Below are positions 1 to 5,210 of a stretch of 5,673 nucleotides of DNA, in pieces; positions within the stretch are counted from its first letter, which is position 1, and each line of letters begins with the position of its first letter. Under the pieces are notes generated by a model. The model was given only the letters and a program-made list of their open reading frames with translations, was not told the origin of the DNA and searched no databases. The stretch is taken from positions 1 through 5,673 of the forward strand of contig JALOLI010000092.1 of assembly GCA_025456165.1 (NCBI GenBank), in the 5' to 3' direction. The stretch is from Acidimicrobiia bacterium. Lineage in GTDB: Bacteria; Actinomycetota; Acidimicrobiia; UBA5794; UBA11373. Both the position numbers and the translations under genes were made by a program.

Positions 1-881
1 GCTTCGTACAGGCCGTTGGCCGGGCCCATGTCACCGGTCTCTACGAAGGCGTCGGTGGCGCCGAGGGCGCGCAGGCGGCGCAGGCCCTCACGCATGAGGA
101 TGAGGGCCAGGCCGCGGCGGCGGTGCCCGGGATGGGTGCACACCGGCTCGAAAATGCCCCGCCGGTTCCCCGGGTCCCAGGTGATCCCCACGTAGGCACC
201 GAACCCGCCTCCCGGGGCCTCGGCTACCAGGTCCAGATCCCGCCGGTAGGAGGGGGCATGGGCGGCAAAGCCGTGGAACTCGGCGGCGGTGTGGATGCTG
301 CGGCCGAAGGCTGCATTGAGTATGTCGGCCACCGCCTGGTCGTCGGCCGGGTCCGGCCGGGTCTCCCGAAGGAGGTAGCCGGCGGCCATCTCGGGCACCG
401 CCAGCGGACGGCCTCCGAGGCGGAGGCGGCGGACCACCCCCCACTCCGGCGTCTCGGTGTAGCCGCGTTCGGCGAGCAGACGCCGGCGCGGGGTGTCGTA
501 GTCGTGGACGTACACGCACAGGCGCCGGCCTCCAGACTCACCGGGCGCGGCCAGGTGCTCCTCGCACCAGGCCACCATCTCCGCTTCGAGGTGCCGGAAG
601 TCCGGGTGCAGTTGCAGGAAGGCTTCCCCCAGACGACCCTCGGGATTGGCCACCCCTACCAGGCGGCCGTTTGCCGTCTCCCAGAGCCGGATCCAGGCCG
701 GCCAGTTGGGGTTCGGCGCCGGGTCGGCGTCGTGGAAGCGCTGCCCCTCCCAGCGGCGGATCTCCCAGTTCCAGCCCACCGGAGTGATCGGGTAGGTGTC
801 CAGACACAGCTGCCGGATGCGCCGGAAGTCGGCGTCGTTGCGGTAGGGCCGGGTCGTGATCGTCTCGAGGTCGGCGGGCAA
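1..881 (-). CDS. Tandem-domain GNAT-family N-acetyltransferase, C-terminal end missing (off left edge)
   Basis: Reading the minus strand from a TTG at 881 gives 293 residues with no stop before the window edge, so the C-terminus is missing. Two GNAT-like halves are visible. The N-terminal half spans about residues 7-155 and the C-terminal half about 164 to the edge. The C-terminal half carries the acetyl-CoA pyrophosphate loop as HPGHRRRGLA (residues 250-259, fitting R-x-x-G-x-A), then GDMGPANGLYE at the edge, the usual GNAT stretch before the last strand. The N-terminal half has HPDFRHLEAEMVAWCEEHL (92-110) where the loop should be and lacks the glycine signature, so it is probably non-catalytic. 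Tandem GNATs include mycothiol synthase MshD, but nothing here identifies that enzyme, and the substrate is unknown. I prefer TTG 881 because a TAGTCT hexamer lies at 910-905. An in-frame ATG at 950-948 would add 23 residues and overlap the divergent gene. Confidence 0.85.
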   Translation of the reverse strand, partial: MPADLETITTRPYRNDADFRRIRQLCLDTYPITPVGWNWEIRRWEGQRFHDADPAPNPNWPAWIRLWETANGRLVGVANPEGRLGEAFLQLHPDFRHLEAEMVAWCEEHLAAPGESGGRRLCVYVHDYDTPRRRLLAERGYTETPEWGVVRRLRLGGRPLAVPEMAAGYLLRETRPDPADDQAVADILNAAFGRSIHTAAEFHGFAAHAPSYRRDLDLVAEAPGGGFGAYVGITWDPGNRRGIFEPVCTHPGHRRRGLALILMREGLRRLRALGATDAFVETGDMGPANGLYE

Positions 882-904
882 GGCTCGTCCCAGTCGGGCC
901 CCCC

Positions 905-910
905 AGACTA
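905..910 (-). promoter_or_regulatory. Putative -10 hexamer for the minus-strand tandem GNAT gene
   Basis: On the minus strand TAGTCT (910 down to 905) fits the actinobacterial -10 pattern TANNNT. Transcription would begin near 898, giving a leader of about 17 bases before the TTG at 881. That leader contains GGGA at 891-888, a weak Shine-Dalgarno candidate. No clear -35 is visible. It is a short motif match and could be chance. Confidence 0.35.
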
Positions 911-927
911 GGAAGGTTGCCGCGGGG

Positions 928-933
928 TACTCT
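928..933 (+). promoter_or_regulatory. Putative -10 hexamer (TACTCT) for a leaderless GNAT gene
   Basis: TACTCT fits TANNNT and ends six bases before the GTG at 940, so RNA would start at or next to the start codon. No Shine-Dalgarno sequence lies at normal spacing: the AGGAAGG at 910-916 is about 23 bases from the GTG, too far to serve it. No recognisable -35 is seen. The promoter sits in the same 58-base gap as the divergent promoter at 910-905. Confidence 0.45.
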
Positions 934-939
934 CCGCCC

Positions 940-1524
940 GTGGACGGCATCGAGATCCACCCGGTGACCCCGGATCGCTGGGACGACCTGGAGCGCCTCT
1001 TCGGCCCCGGCGGGGCGTACTGGGGCTGCTGGTGCACCTGGTGGATCCTCCCCGGCAAGCAGTTCGACGGAACCGCCCCCGCCGCTCGCCGGGAGATCCT
1101 CCATCGCCTCGTGGCCGAAGGCGCCGAACCGGGACTGCTTGCCTACCTCGACGGCGAGCCGGCAGGCTGGTGCGCCGTGGGCCCCCGGGAGCGCTACGCC
1201 CGGATGATGTCGCCCCGATCCAGGACCTTCCGCCCCCTCGACGACCGACCCTCGTGGGTGATCAATTGCTTCTTCATCGCCCGTACGGCGCGCCGGAGGG
1301 GCCTGGCCGCCGCCCTGCTGGCCGCCGCCGTCGACTACGCCTTCGCCCACGGCGCCGAGCGCATCGAGGCCTATCCCATCGACCCGGAGGCCACCAAGCC
1401 CAGCGCCGCCAATCTGTACGTGGGCTGGCTCCCCGCCTTCATCGAGGCCGGCTTCGTCGAGGTGGGCCGGGTCGGGGCGCGGCCGGTGGTGCGCCTCGAG
1501 CGGGCAGGCCGCGCCGGGCGGTAG
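940..1524 (+). CDS. Single-domain GNAT-family N-acetyltransferase
   Basis: A 194-residue protein from GTG 940, the length of a typical single-domain GNAT. It likely transfers acetyl from acetyl-CoA to an amine on a small molecule or protein; the substrate cannot be read from the sequence. The CoA-binding loop is RRRGLAAALL (residues 118-127, R-x-x-G-x-A), preceded by strand SWVINCFFIAR (105-115). It is followed by a late GNAT signature, LYVGWLPAFIEAGFVEVGR (159-177), ending in the usual 'GF-x-E-V'. The N-terminal segment is unusually rich in Trp and Cys (GCWCTWW, 29-35), a feature I associate with a subset of actinobacterial GNATs. In-frame codons continue upstream to a GTG at 856, but that stretch reads like antisense of the divergent gene, and homologous-looking sequence begins at DGIEIHPVTPDRWDDL. 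The aldo/keto reductase follows after 30 bases, so the two are probably co-transcribed. Confidence 0.9.
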   Translation: MDGIEIHPVTPDRWDDLERLFGPGGAYWGCWCTWWILPGKQFDGTAPAARREILHRLVAEGAEPGLLAYLDGEPAGWCAVGPRERYARMMSPRSRTFRPLDDRPSWVINCFFIARTARRRGLAAALLAAAVDYAFAHGAERIEAYPIDPEATKPSAANLYVGWLPAFIEAGFVEVGRVGARPVVRLERAGRAGR

Positions 1525-1540
1525 CCTCCACCCGATCCGC

Positions 1541-1548
1541 AAGGAAGG
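1541..1548 (+). promoter_or_regulatory. Strong Shine-Dalgarno site of the aldo/keto reductase
   Basis: AAGGAAGG is followed by a six-base spacer and the ATG at 1555. It is the clearest ribosome binding site in the window and fixes that start. It contrasts with the genes that seem to open their own transcripts, which lack such a site. Confidence 0.8.
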
Positions 1549-1554
1549 CGACCC

Positions 1555-2544
1555 ATGAAGACGCGCAGGCTCGGCGGCACCGGCTATGAGGTGTCTGAGA
1601 TCGGTTTCGGGGCATGGCCCATCGGAGGGACCTGGGGGGAGGTGCCCGAGGCCGACGCCATGGGCGCCCTCAACGCCGCCCTCGATGCCGGGGTGACCTT
1701 CTTCGACACCGCCGACGTCTACGGCAACGGGCGCAGCGAGAAGTTCCTCGCCCGCTTGCGCCGGGAACGGCCCGACAAGCCGTTCGTCATCGCCACCAAG
1801 GCGGGCCGGCGCCTCATGCCCGACCACACCATCGATGGCTACACCGAGGCCAACCTGCGGTCGTGGGTGGGCCGGAGCCTGGAGTACCTCGAGACCGACT
1901 GCCTCGACCTGCTGCAGTTGCATTGCCCTCCCCCCGCCGCTTACTACGAGCCCGCCGTGTTCGCCGCCCTCGACCGCCTGGTGGACGAAGGCAAGATCCG
2001 CCACTACGGGGTGAGCGTGGAGAAGGTCGAGGAGGCCCTCAAGGCCATCGAGTTCCCCGGCGTCAAGACGGTGCAGATCATCTTCAACATCTTCCGCCAG
2101 CGCCCCGCCGGACTGTTGTTCCGGGAGGCGGCGGCCCGCGATGTGGGCATCCTGGCCCGAGTGCCGCTGTCCAGCGGGCTGCTCACCGGGAAGATGACGC
2201 GGGCCACCACCTTCGCCGAGAGCGACCACCGGCACTTCAACCGGGAAGGGGCCGGCTTCGACCGCGGCGAGACCTTCTCCGGCATCCCCTACGAGACCGG
2301 GCTGGACCTGGTCGAGGAGTTGCGCCCGCTGGTCCCGCAGGGGGCGACCATGGCGCAGTTCGCTCTGCGCTGGATCCTGATGTTCGACGCGGTCAGCACG
2401 GTCATCCCCGGCGCCAAGAACCCGGCCCAGGCCCAGGCCAACGCCTCTGCCGCCGCCCTCGCCCCGCTGCCGGCGGAGACGATGGCCGCGATCGCCGATC
2501 TCTACGAGCGGCGGGTCAAGCCGTTGGTGCACCACTACTGGTAG
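1555..2544 (+). CDS. Aldo/keto reductase
   Basis: A complete 329-residue NAD(P)H-dependent oxidoreductase of the aldo/keto reductase superfamily, cytosolic, expected to interconvert carbonyls and alcohols. The (alpha/beta)8-barrel landmarks are all present. They are RRLGGTGYEVSEIGFGAW at the N-terminus (4-21), FDTADVYGNG with catalytic Asp51 and Tyr56 (50-59), ATKAG with Lys82, and LLQLHCPP with His123, so the Asp-Tyr-Lys-His tetrad is intact. HYGVSV (150-155) and VIPGAKNP (283-290) match the late cofactor-binding strands. Lys288 sits where NADPH 2'-phosphate contacts often occur, so NADPH preference is an inference. The tail PLVHHYW resembles the end of IolS/YdbC-type family members. The substrate is not identifiable. 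It lies 30 bases after the GNAT and probably shares its transcript. A TAGCCT at 1522-1527, overlapping the GNAT stop, could be a second promoter but is weak evidence. Confidence 0.95.
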   Translation: MKTRRLGGTGYEVSEIGFGAWPIGGTWGEVPEADAMGALNAALDAGVTFFDTADVYGNGRSEKFLARLRRERPDKPFVIATKAGRRLMPDHTIDGYTEANLRSWVGRSLEYLETDCLDLLQLHCPPPAAYYEPAVFAALDRLVDEGKIRHYGVSVEKVEEALKAIEFPGVKTVQIIFNIFRQRPAGLLFREAAARDVGILARVPLSSGLLTGKMTRATTFAESDHRHFNREGAGFDRGETFSGIPYETGLDLVEELRPLVPQGATMAQFALRWILMFDAVSTVIPGAKNPAQAQANASAAALAPLPAETMAAIADLYERRVKPLVHHYW

Positions 2545-2562
2545 GCCGGGGCGGCGCCGGTT

Positions 2563-2571
2563 CTGTCACAG
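2563..2571 (+). repeat. Short inverted repeat CTGT-C-ACAG upstream of the toxin-antitoxin pair
   Basis: A perfect 9-base palindrome with 4-base arms around one central C. It lies between the aldo/keto reductase stop and the antitoxin start and is a possible half of an antitoxin operator. The arms are short enough to occur by chance. Confidence 0.25.
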
Positions 2572-2576
2572 GCAGG

Positions 2577-2589
2577 CCCGATACTCGGG
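2577..2589 (+). promoter_or_regulatory. Inverted repeat CCCGA-TAC-TCGGG, candidate operator
   Basis: Perfect 5-base arms around a 3-base spacer, about 35 bases ahead of the antitoxin ATG. Ribbon-helix-helix antitoxins usually bind short inverted repeats in their own promoter, so this is a reasonable operator candidate. It contains GATACT (2580-2585), a poorer -10 match that would sit six bases before an alternative in-frame ATG at 2592. Confidence 0.35.
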
Positions 2590-2612
2590 GCATGTCGGCA
2601 GTGGTCGGTGTG

Positions 2613-2618
2613 TATCCT
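2613..2618 (+). promoter_or_regulatory. Putative -10 hexamer (TATCCT) for a leaderless vapB
   Basis: TATCCT fits TANNNT and ends six bases before the ATG at 2625, the same spacing as at the GNAT gene (928-933 to 940). No Shine-Dalgarno sequence precedes the ATG. The 8-base palindrome ATGCGCAT (2619-2626) lies directly downstream, spanning the predicted transcription start and the beginning of the start codon, and could be part of the operator. Confidence 0.5.
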
Positions 2619-2624
2619 ATGCGC

Positions 2625-2855
2625 ATGGCCCGGGTCAACATCTACCTGCCTGAGGAACTGGCCCGTGAGGCCAAGGCGGCCGGTCTGAACATCTCCGGGG
2701 TCGCCCAGGAGGCGCTGCGGGCCGAGCTGGCCAGACGCCGGGCATCAGACTGGCTCGACGAGATCCTCCGTCTGCCGCCCACCGGAGTCACCCACGAACA
2801 GGTGATGACCGCCCTCCGGGAAGCCAGGGCCGAGCTCTGGGGTGATGATGCCTGA
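2625..2855 (+). CDS. vapB: Ribbon-helix-helix antitoxin, VapB/CcdA-like
   Basis: A 76-residue protein. The first part, ARVNIYLPEELAREAKAAG, is a classic ribbon-helix-helix start: a short beta strand (about 2-8) for DNA contact, then helix 1. Helix 2 follows as ISGVAQEALRAELARRR (23-39). The remaining part (about 42-76, with WLDEILRLPP and ALREARAELW) should be the flexible tail that wraps and inhibits the toxin. By analogy it neutralises the PIN toxin encoded next and represses their shared promoter as a dimer or higher complex. I chose ATG 2625 because of the hexamer at 2613-2618. In-frame ATGs at 2619 and 2592 would add 2 or 11 residues. The stop overlaps the toxin start region by 8 bases, the usual coupled arrangement. 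CcdA-family naming is equally possible; the pairing with a PIN toxin favours VapB. Confidence 0.88.
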   Translation: MARVNIYLPEELAREAKAAGLNISGVAQEALRAELARRRASDWLDEILRLPPTGVTHEQVMTALREARAELWGDDA

Positions 2856-3291
2856 GCCCCTCGTGGTCGATGCCTCAGCATGGGTCAATCTCCTGGGCAA
2901 TGCCCGGAGCGCTCCCCTGATCGCCGACCGGCTGCGAGATTGCGAGCTTCATGCCCCTGCCCACCTGGACGCTGAGGTGTTGTCGGGCCTGGGACGCCTG
3001 CACCGAGCGGGAGGGCTGACCGCGAGGCAGGTGGAGACGCGCCTGGCGCGGTTCGCCCGCTCCCCGGTCACCCGGCATGCCCTCGGTCCCCTCCTCGCGG
3101 GCGCCTGGCAACGGCGCCATCGCTTGAGCCTGCCCGATGCCCTGTATGCCGAGTTGGCAGAGACCCTGCAGGCCACTCTGGTCACCGCTGACGCCGGGTT
3201 GGCCGCTGCCTTCTCCCGCTCCCACCTCGTCGCAGACGACAGACCGCCAACAGGCCCACCGCGCTCAGCCCCCGGCGGCAGTTGCCGATAA
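2848..3291 (+). CDS. vapC: PIN-domain RNase toxin, VapC-like
   Basis: A 147-residue PIN-domain protein, expected to be a Mg2+-dependent endoribonuclease that cuts tRNA or rRNA when free of antitoxin. The four acidic active-site positions are present: Asp8 in VVDASAWV, Glu43 in LDAEVL, Asp97 in SLPDALYAELAE and Asp115 in LVTADAGLA. It looks catalytically intact. The ATG at 2848 is chosen, with a GGGG run at 2839-2842 as a modest ribosome binding site; ATG 2845 or GTG 2842 would add one or two residues. The start lies inside the last codons of vapB, so translation is probably coupled. About 15-20 residues at the end (after HLVAD) are Pro/Gly/Arg-rich and go beyond the usual 130-odd residue core, either a natural tail or an altered stop. 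The stop codon TAA is shared with a promoter-like hexamer for the next gene. Confidence 0.9.
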   Translation: MPEPLVVDASAWVNLLGNARSAPLIADRLRDCELHAPAHLDAEVLSGLGRLHRAGGLTARQVETRLARFARSPVTRHALGPLLAGAWQRRHRLSLPDALYAELAETLQATLVTADAGLAAAFSRSHLVADDRPPTGPPRSAPGGSCR

Positions 3292-3294
3292 CCT
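3289..3294 (+). promoter_or_regulatory. Putative -10 hexamer (TAACCT) for a leaderless ftcD
   Basis: TAACCT fits TANNNT, and seven bases separate it from the ATG at 3302. No Shine-Dalgarno sequence is seen before that ATG. Its first three bases are the vapC stop codon, which makes a chance match more likely here than at the other sites. If it is functional, ftcD has its own promoter in addition to any readthrough from vapBC. Confidence 0.38.
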
Positions 3295-3301
3295 GATCGC
3301 C

Positions 3302-4990
3302 ATGGCCGAGACCCCATTGCTCGAGTGCGTCCCCAACTTCTCCGAAGGCCGCGACCCGGCGGTCATCGGCCGCCTGGCCGACGCCATCGCCTCGGTGGAG
3401 GAGGTGTCGCTGCTCGACGTCGACCCCGGCCGGGGCACCAATCGCACCGTGATCACCTTCGTCGGCCCGCCCGACGCCGTCGTGGAGGCGGCGGTCCGAG
3501 CCGGGCGGGCGGCCGCCGAGGCCATCGACATGAGCCGCCACCACGGCGAGCACCCTCGCTTCGGGGCCATGGACGTCTGCCCCCTGGTGCCGGTCGCCGG
3601 CATCACGATGGAGGAGACCGTGGCCCAGGCCCACCGCCTGGCGCGGCGGCTGGCGGATGAAGTGGGCCTGACCGTGTACTGCTACGGCCACGCCGCGCGG
3701 CACCCCGATCGTCGCGACCTGGCGGCGGTGCGCGCCGGGGAGTACGAGGGCCTGGAGGCCCGCCTCGCCGACCCCGTCTGGGCGCCCGACTTCGGCCCGG
3801 CCGCCTTCAACCCCCACTCGGGGGCCACCGCGGTGGGGGCGCGTGACTTCCTGGTGGCCTACAACGTCAACCTGAACACCACCTCCAGCCGCCGGGCCAA
3901 CTCCGTGGCCTTCGACGTGCGGGAGCGCGGCCGGGTGCTTCGCCATGGCAACCCACTCACCGGCGAGGTCATCCGCGATCCCGACGGCAACCCCTTGTGG
4001 GAGCCGGGGACCCTGCCGGCGGTCAAGGCCATCGGGTGGTACCTGGAGGAGTTCGGCATCGCCCAGGTGTCCATGAACCTCACCGACATCTCGGTGACCC
4101 CCATCCACCTGGCCTTCGAGGAGGTCTGCGAGAAGGCCGCCGCCCGGGGGATGCGGGTCACCGGCTCGGAGATCGTGGGCCTGGTGCCGCTGCGGGCGAT
4201 GCTCGACGCGGGCCGCTACTTCCTCGCCAAGCAGAAGCGCTCACTGGGGGTGCCCGACGAAGAGGTCGTCCGCCTCGCCGTGCGCTCTCTCGGCCTCGAC
4301 GAGCTCCGGCCGTTCGACCCGCGGCAGAAGATCATCGAGTGGCGGCTCAAGGGAGCCGGCAAGCCCGGCCTGGTGGACGCCACCGTTGCCGGCTTCACCC
4401 ATCGCGTCGCCGCCGACTCTCCCGCCCCCGGAGGCGGCTCGGTGGCGGCCCTGGCCGGGGCCCTGGGAGCGGCCCTGGGCACCATGGTGGCCAACCTGTC
4501 GGCCCACAAGCGGGGCTGGGACCACCGCTGGGAGGAGTTTTCCGCCTGGGCGGTGCGGGGCAAGGACTGCCACGAGGCGCTGCTGCGCCTGGTAGACGAG
4601 GACACCCGGGCTTTCGACGCGCTACTCGCCGCCTTCCGCCTGCCCCAGGACCACGAGGGCCGGGCGGAGGCCATCGCCGCCGCCACCCGGCACGCCATCG
4701 AGGTGCCCCTGGCCGTCATGGAGGCGTCCCTGGAGGCGCTCGCCGTGGCCGAGGGCATGGCTGCCGAGGGCCTGAAGTCGTCGGTGTCCGACACCGGGGT
4801 GGGAGCGCTGCTGGCGGCCGCGGCAGTGCGGAGCGCCTACCTCAACGTCCGCATCAACGCCGCCACCCTGGCCGACGACGCTCGCCGTAGCTACCTGGAG
4901 CGGGGAGCGGTGCTGGAAGCCCGGGCGCGGGCCATGGAGGCGGACGTCCTGGCGCAGGTGGAGGAGCGTTTGGGGGAAGGCGAGCGCTGA
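3302..4990 (+). CDS. ftcD: Bifunctional glutamate formimidoyltransferase / formimidoyltetrahydrofolate cyclodeaminase
   Basis: A 562-residue protein, slightly longer than the 541-residue mammalian FTCD, and collinear with it. It moves the formimino group of N-formimino-L-glutamate to tetrahydrofolate (EC 2.1.2.5) and then releases ammonia to give 5,10-methenyl-THF (EC 4.3.1.4), linking histidine breakdown to one-carbon metabolism. The transferase N-subdomain (about 1-180) has LECVPNFSEGRD (7-18), TNRTVITFVGPP (46-57) and GEHPRFGAMDVCP; His84 matches the catalytic His82 of pig FTCD. The C-subdomain (about 181-340) includes AIGWYLEEFGIAQVSMNL and GSEIVGLVPL. The cyclodeaminase domain (about 360-555) begins at APGGGSVAALAGALGAALG. 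A segment near 214-239 (PLTGEVIRDPDGNPLWEPGT and flanks) is longer than in mammals but resembles bacterial FtcD as I recall it. ATG 3302 gives the conserved N-terminus. No hut genes are adjacent. Confidence 0.96.
   Translation: MAETPLLECVPNFSEGRDPAVIGRLADAIASVEEVSLLDVDPGRGTNRTVITFVGPPDAVVEAAVRAGRAAAEAIDMSRHHGEHPRFGAMDVCPLVPVAGITMEETVAQAHRLARRLADEVGLTVYCYGHAARHPDRRDLAAVRAGEYEGLEARLADPVWAPDFGPAAFNPHSGATAVGARDFLVAYNVNLNTTSSRRANSVAFDVRERGRVLRHGNPLTGEVIRDPDGNPLWEPGTLPAVKAIGWYLEEFGIAQVSMNLTDISVTPIHLAFEEVCEKAAARGMRVTGSEIVGLVPLRAMLDAGRYFLAKQKRSLGVPDEEVVRLAVRSLGLDELRPFDPRQKIIEWRLKGAGKPGLVDATVAGFTHRVAADSPAPGGGSVAALAGALGAALGTMVANLSAHKRGWDHRWEEFSAWAVRGKDCHEALLRLVDEDTRAFDALLAAFRLPQDHEGRAEAIAAATRHAIEVPLAVMEASLEALAVAEGMAAEGLKSSVSDTGVGALLAAAAVRSAYLNVRINAATLADDARRSYLERGAVLEARARAMEADVLAQVEERLGEGER
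4972..4980 (+). promoter_or_regulatory. Shine-Dalgarno-like run within the end of ftcD
   Basis: GGGGGAAGG lies within the last codons of ftcD, nine bases before the ATG at 4990. Together with the TGATG stop/start overlap it supports real translation of the small downstream ORF. Confidence 0.5.
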
Positions 4991-5181
4991 TGGCGTCGGG
5001 AAGGCAGGTGAAGCGCCTGCTGGCTGAACTCGCGCCGGACGGGGCGTGGGCGGGCGACCTGGCGGAACTGCGCGCCCTGCTCGTGTTGCCCCGGGACGCC
5101 CCCAGGCTCACCGCGCGCAGCAACAGGCCGAGGCGCCGTCGGCGCTCCGGCCTGCCGGCAGATCGGGACTCCGACCGGTAG
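4990..5181 (+). CDS. Small uncharacterised protein translationally coupled to ftcD
   Basis: A 63-residue ORF whose ATG shares one base with the ftcD stop (TGATG), preceded by GGGGGAAGG at nine bases. I do not recognise the family. The first part, about 1-38, reads as helical and amphipathic: RQVKRLLAEL, then DLAELRALLVLPRDAP. The rest, about 39-63, is strongly basic with an Arg run (RPRRRRR, 46-52) and looks disordered. There is no signal peptide, membrane segment or Cys/His metal site. Third-position G/C preference continues through nearly the whole frame, in line with coding. It could be a small regulator or nucleic-acid-binding partner, a leftover of a degraded gene, or a spurious ORF in GC-rich DNA. 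Co-expression with FtcD is inferred from the overlap only. Confidence 0.55.
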   Translation: MASGRQVKRLLAELAPDGAWAGDLAELRALLVLPRDAPRLTARSNRPRRRRRSGLPADRDSDR

Positions 5182-5195
5182 CGCGCCGTTTGATG

Positions 5196-5210
5196 CGGGC
5201 TCTCAGCCCG
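5196..5210. terminator. GC hairpin between convergent genes, possible bidirectional terminator
   Basis: CGGGCT (5196-5201) and AGCCCG (5205-5210) form a perfect 6-base stem around a 3-base loop. It lies 14 bases after the stop of the small plus-strand ORF and spans the TGA of the minus-strand membrane-protein gene (5205-5203). A stem between two converging genes is where a shared terminator would be, but no T-tract follows on either strand, so factor-independent termination would be weak. Confidence 0.35.

Noticed and set aside
123..911. A 262-codon plus-strand frame over the tandem GNAT gene.
   Set aside because: It mirrors the minus-strand acetyltransferase, whose continuous GNAT motifs explain the region; the plus-strand product shows no recognisable motif.
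939..950. ATG at 950-948 (minus) as start of the tandem GNAT gene.
   Set aside because: It would overlap the divergent GTG start at 940, has no TANNNT or Shine-Dalgarno site upstream, and adds residues unlike a GNAT N-terminus. TTG 881 fits better, though the point is not settled.
1522..1527. TAGCCT as a separate promoter for the aldo/keto reductase.
   Set aside because: It includes the GNAT stop codon, and the strong Shine-Dalgarno site with a 30-base gap is well explained by an operon. It remains possible but unsupported.
538..2535. A 665-codon open frame on the minus strand lying antisense to the GNAT and aldo/keto reductase genes.
   Set aside because: Its translation is low-complexity Gly/Pro/Arg/Ala/His with no domain, and the plus-strand frames there encode two clear enzyme families. 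Long antisense frames are expected in GC-rich coding DNA.
2545..2562. A possible terminator after the aldo/keto reductase, with CCGG repeats around a G/C-rich loop.
   Set aside because: The stem is only four GC pairs plus G-U pairs and no T-tract follows, so it is not distinguishable from general GC richness.
1614..2618. Extension of the antitoxin frame far upstream, giving a 413-residue product.
   Set aside because: The upstream part is an Arg/Pro-rich shadow of the aldo/keto reductase; only the last 76 or so residues form the ribbon-helix-helix protein.
3182..4108. A 308-codon minus-strand frame antisense to ftcD.
   Set aside because: Composition is Gly/Val/Ala/His-rich without motifs, and the plus strand encodes a clear FtcD across the same bases.
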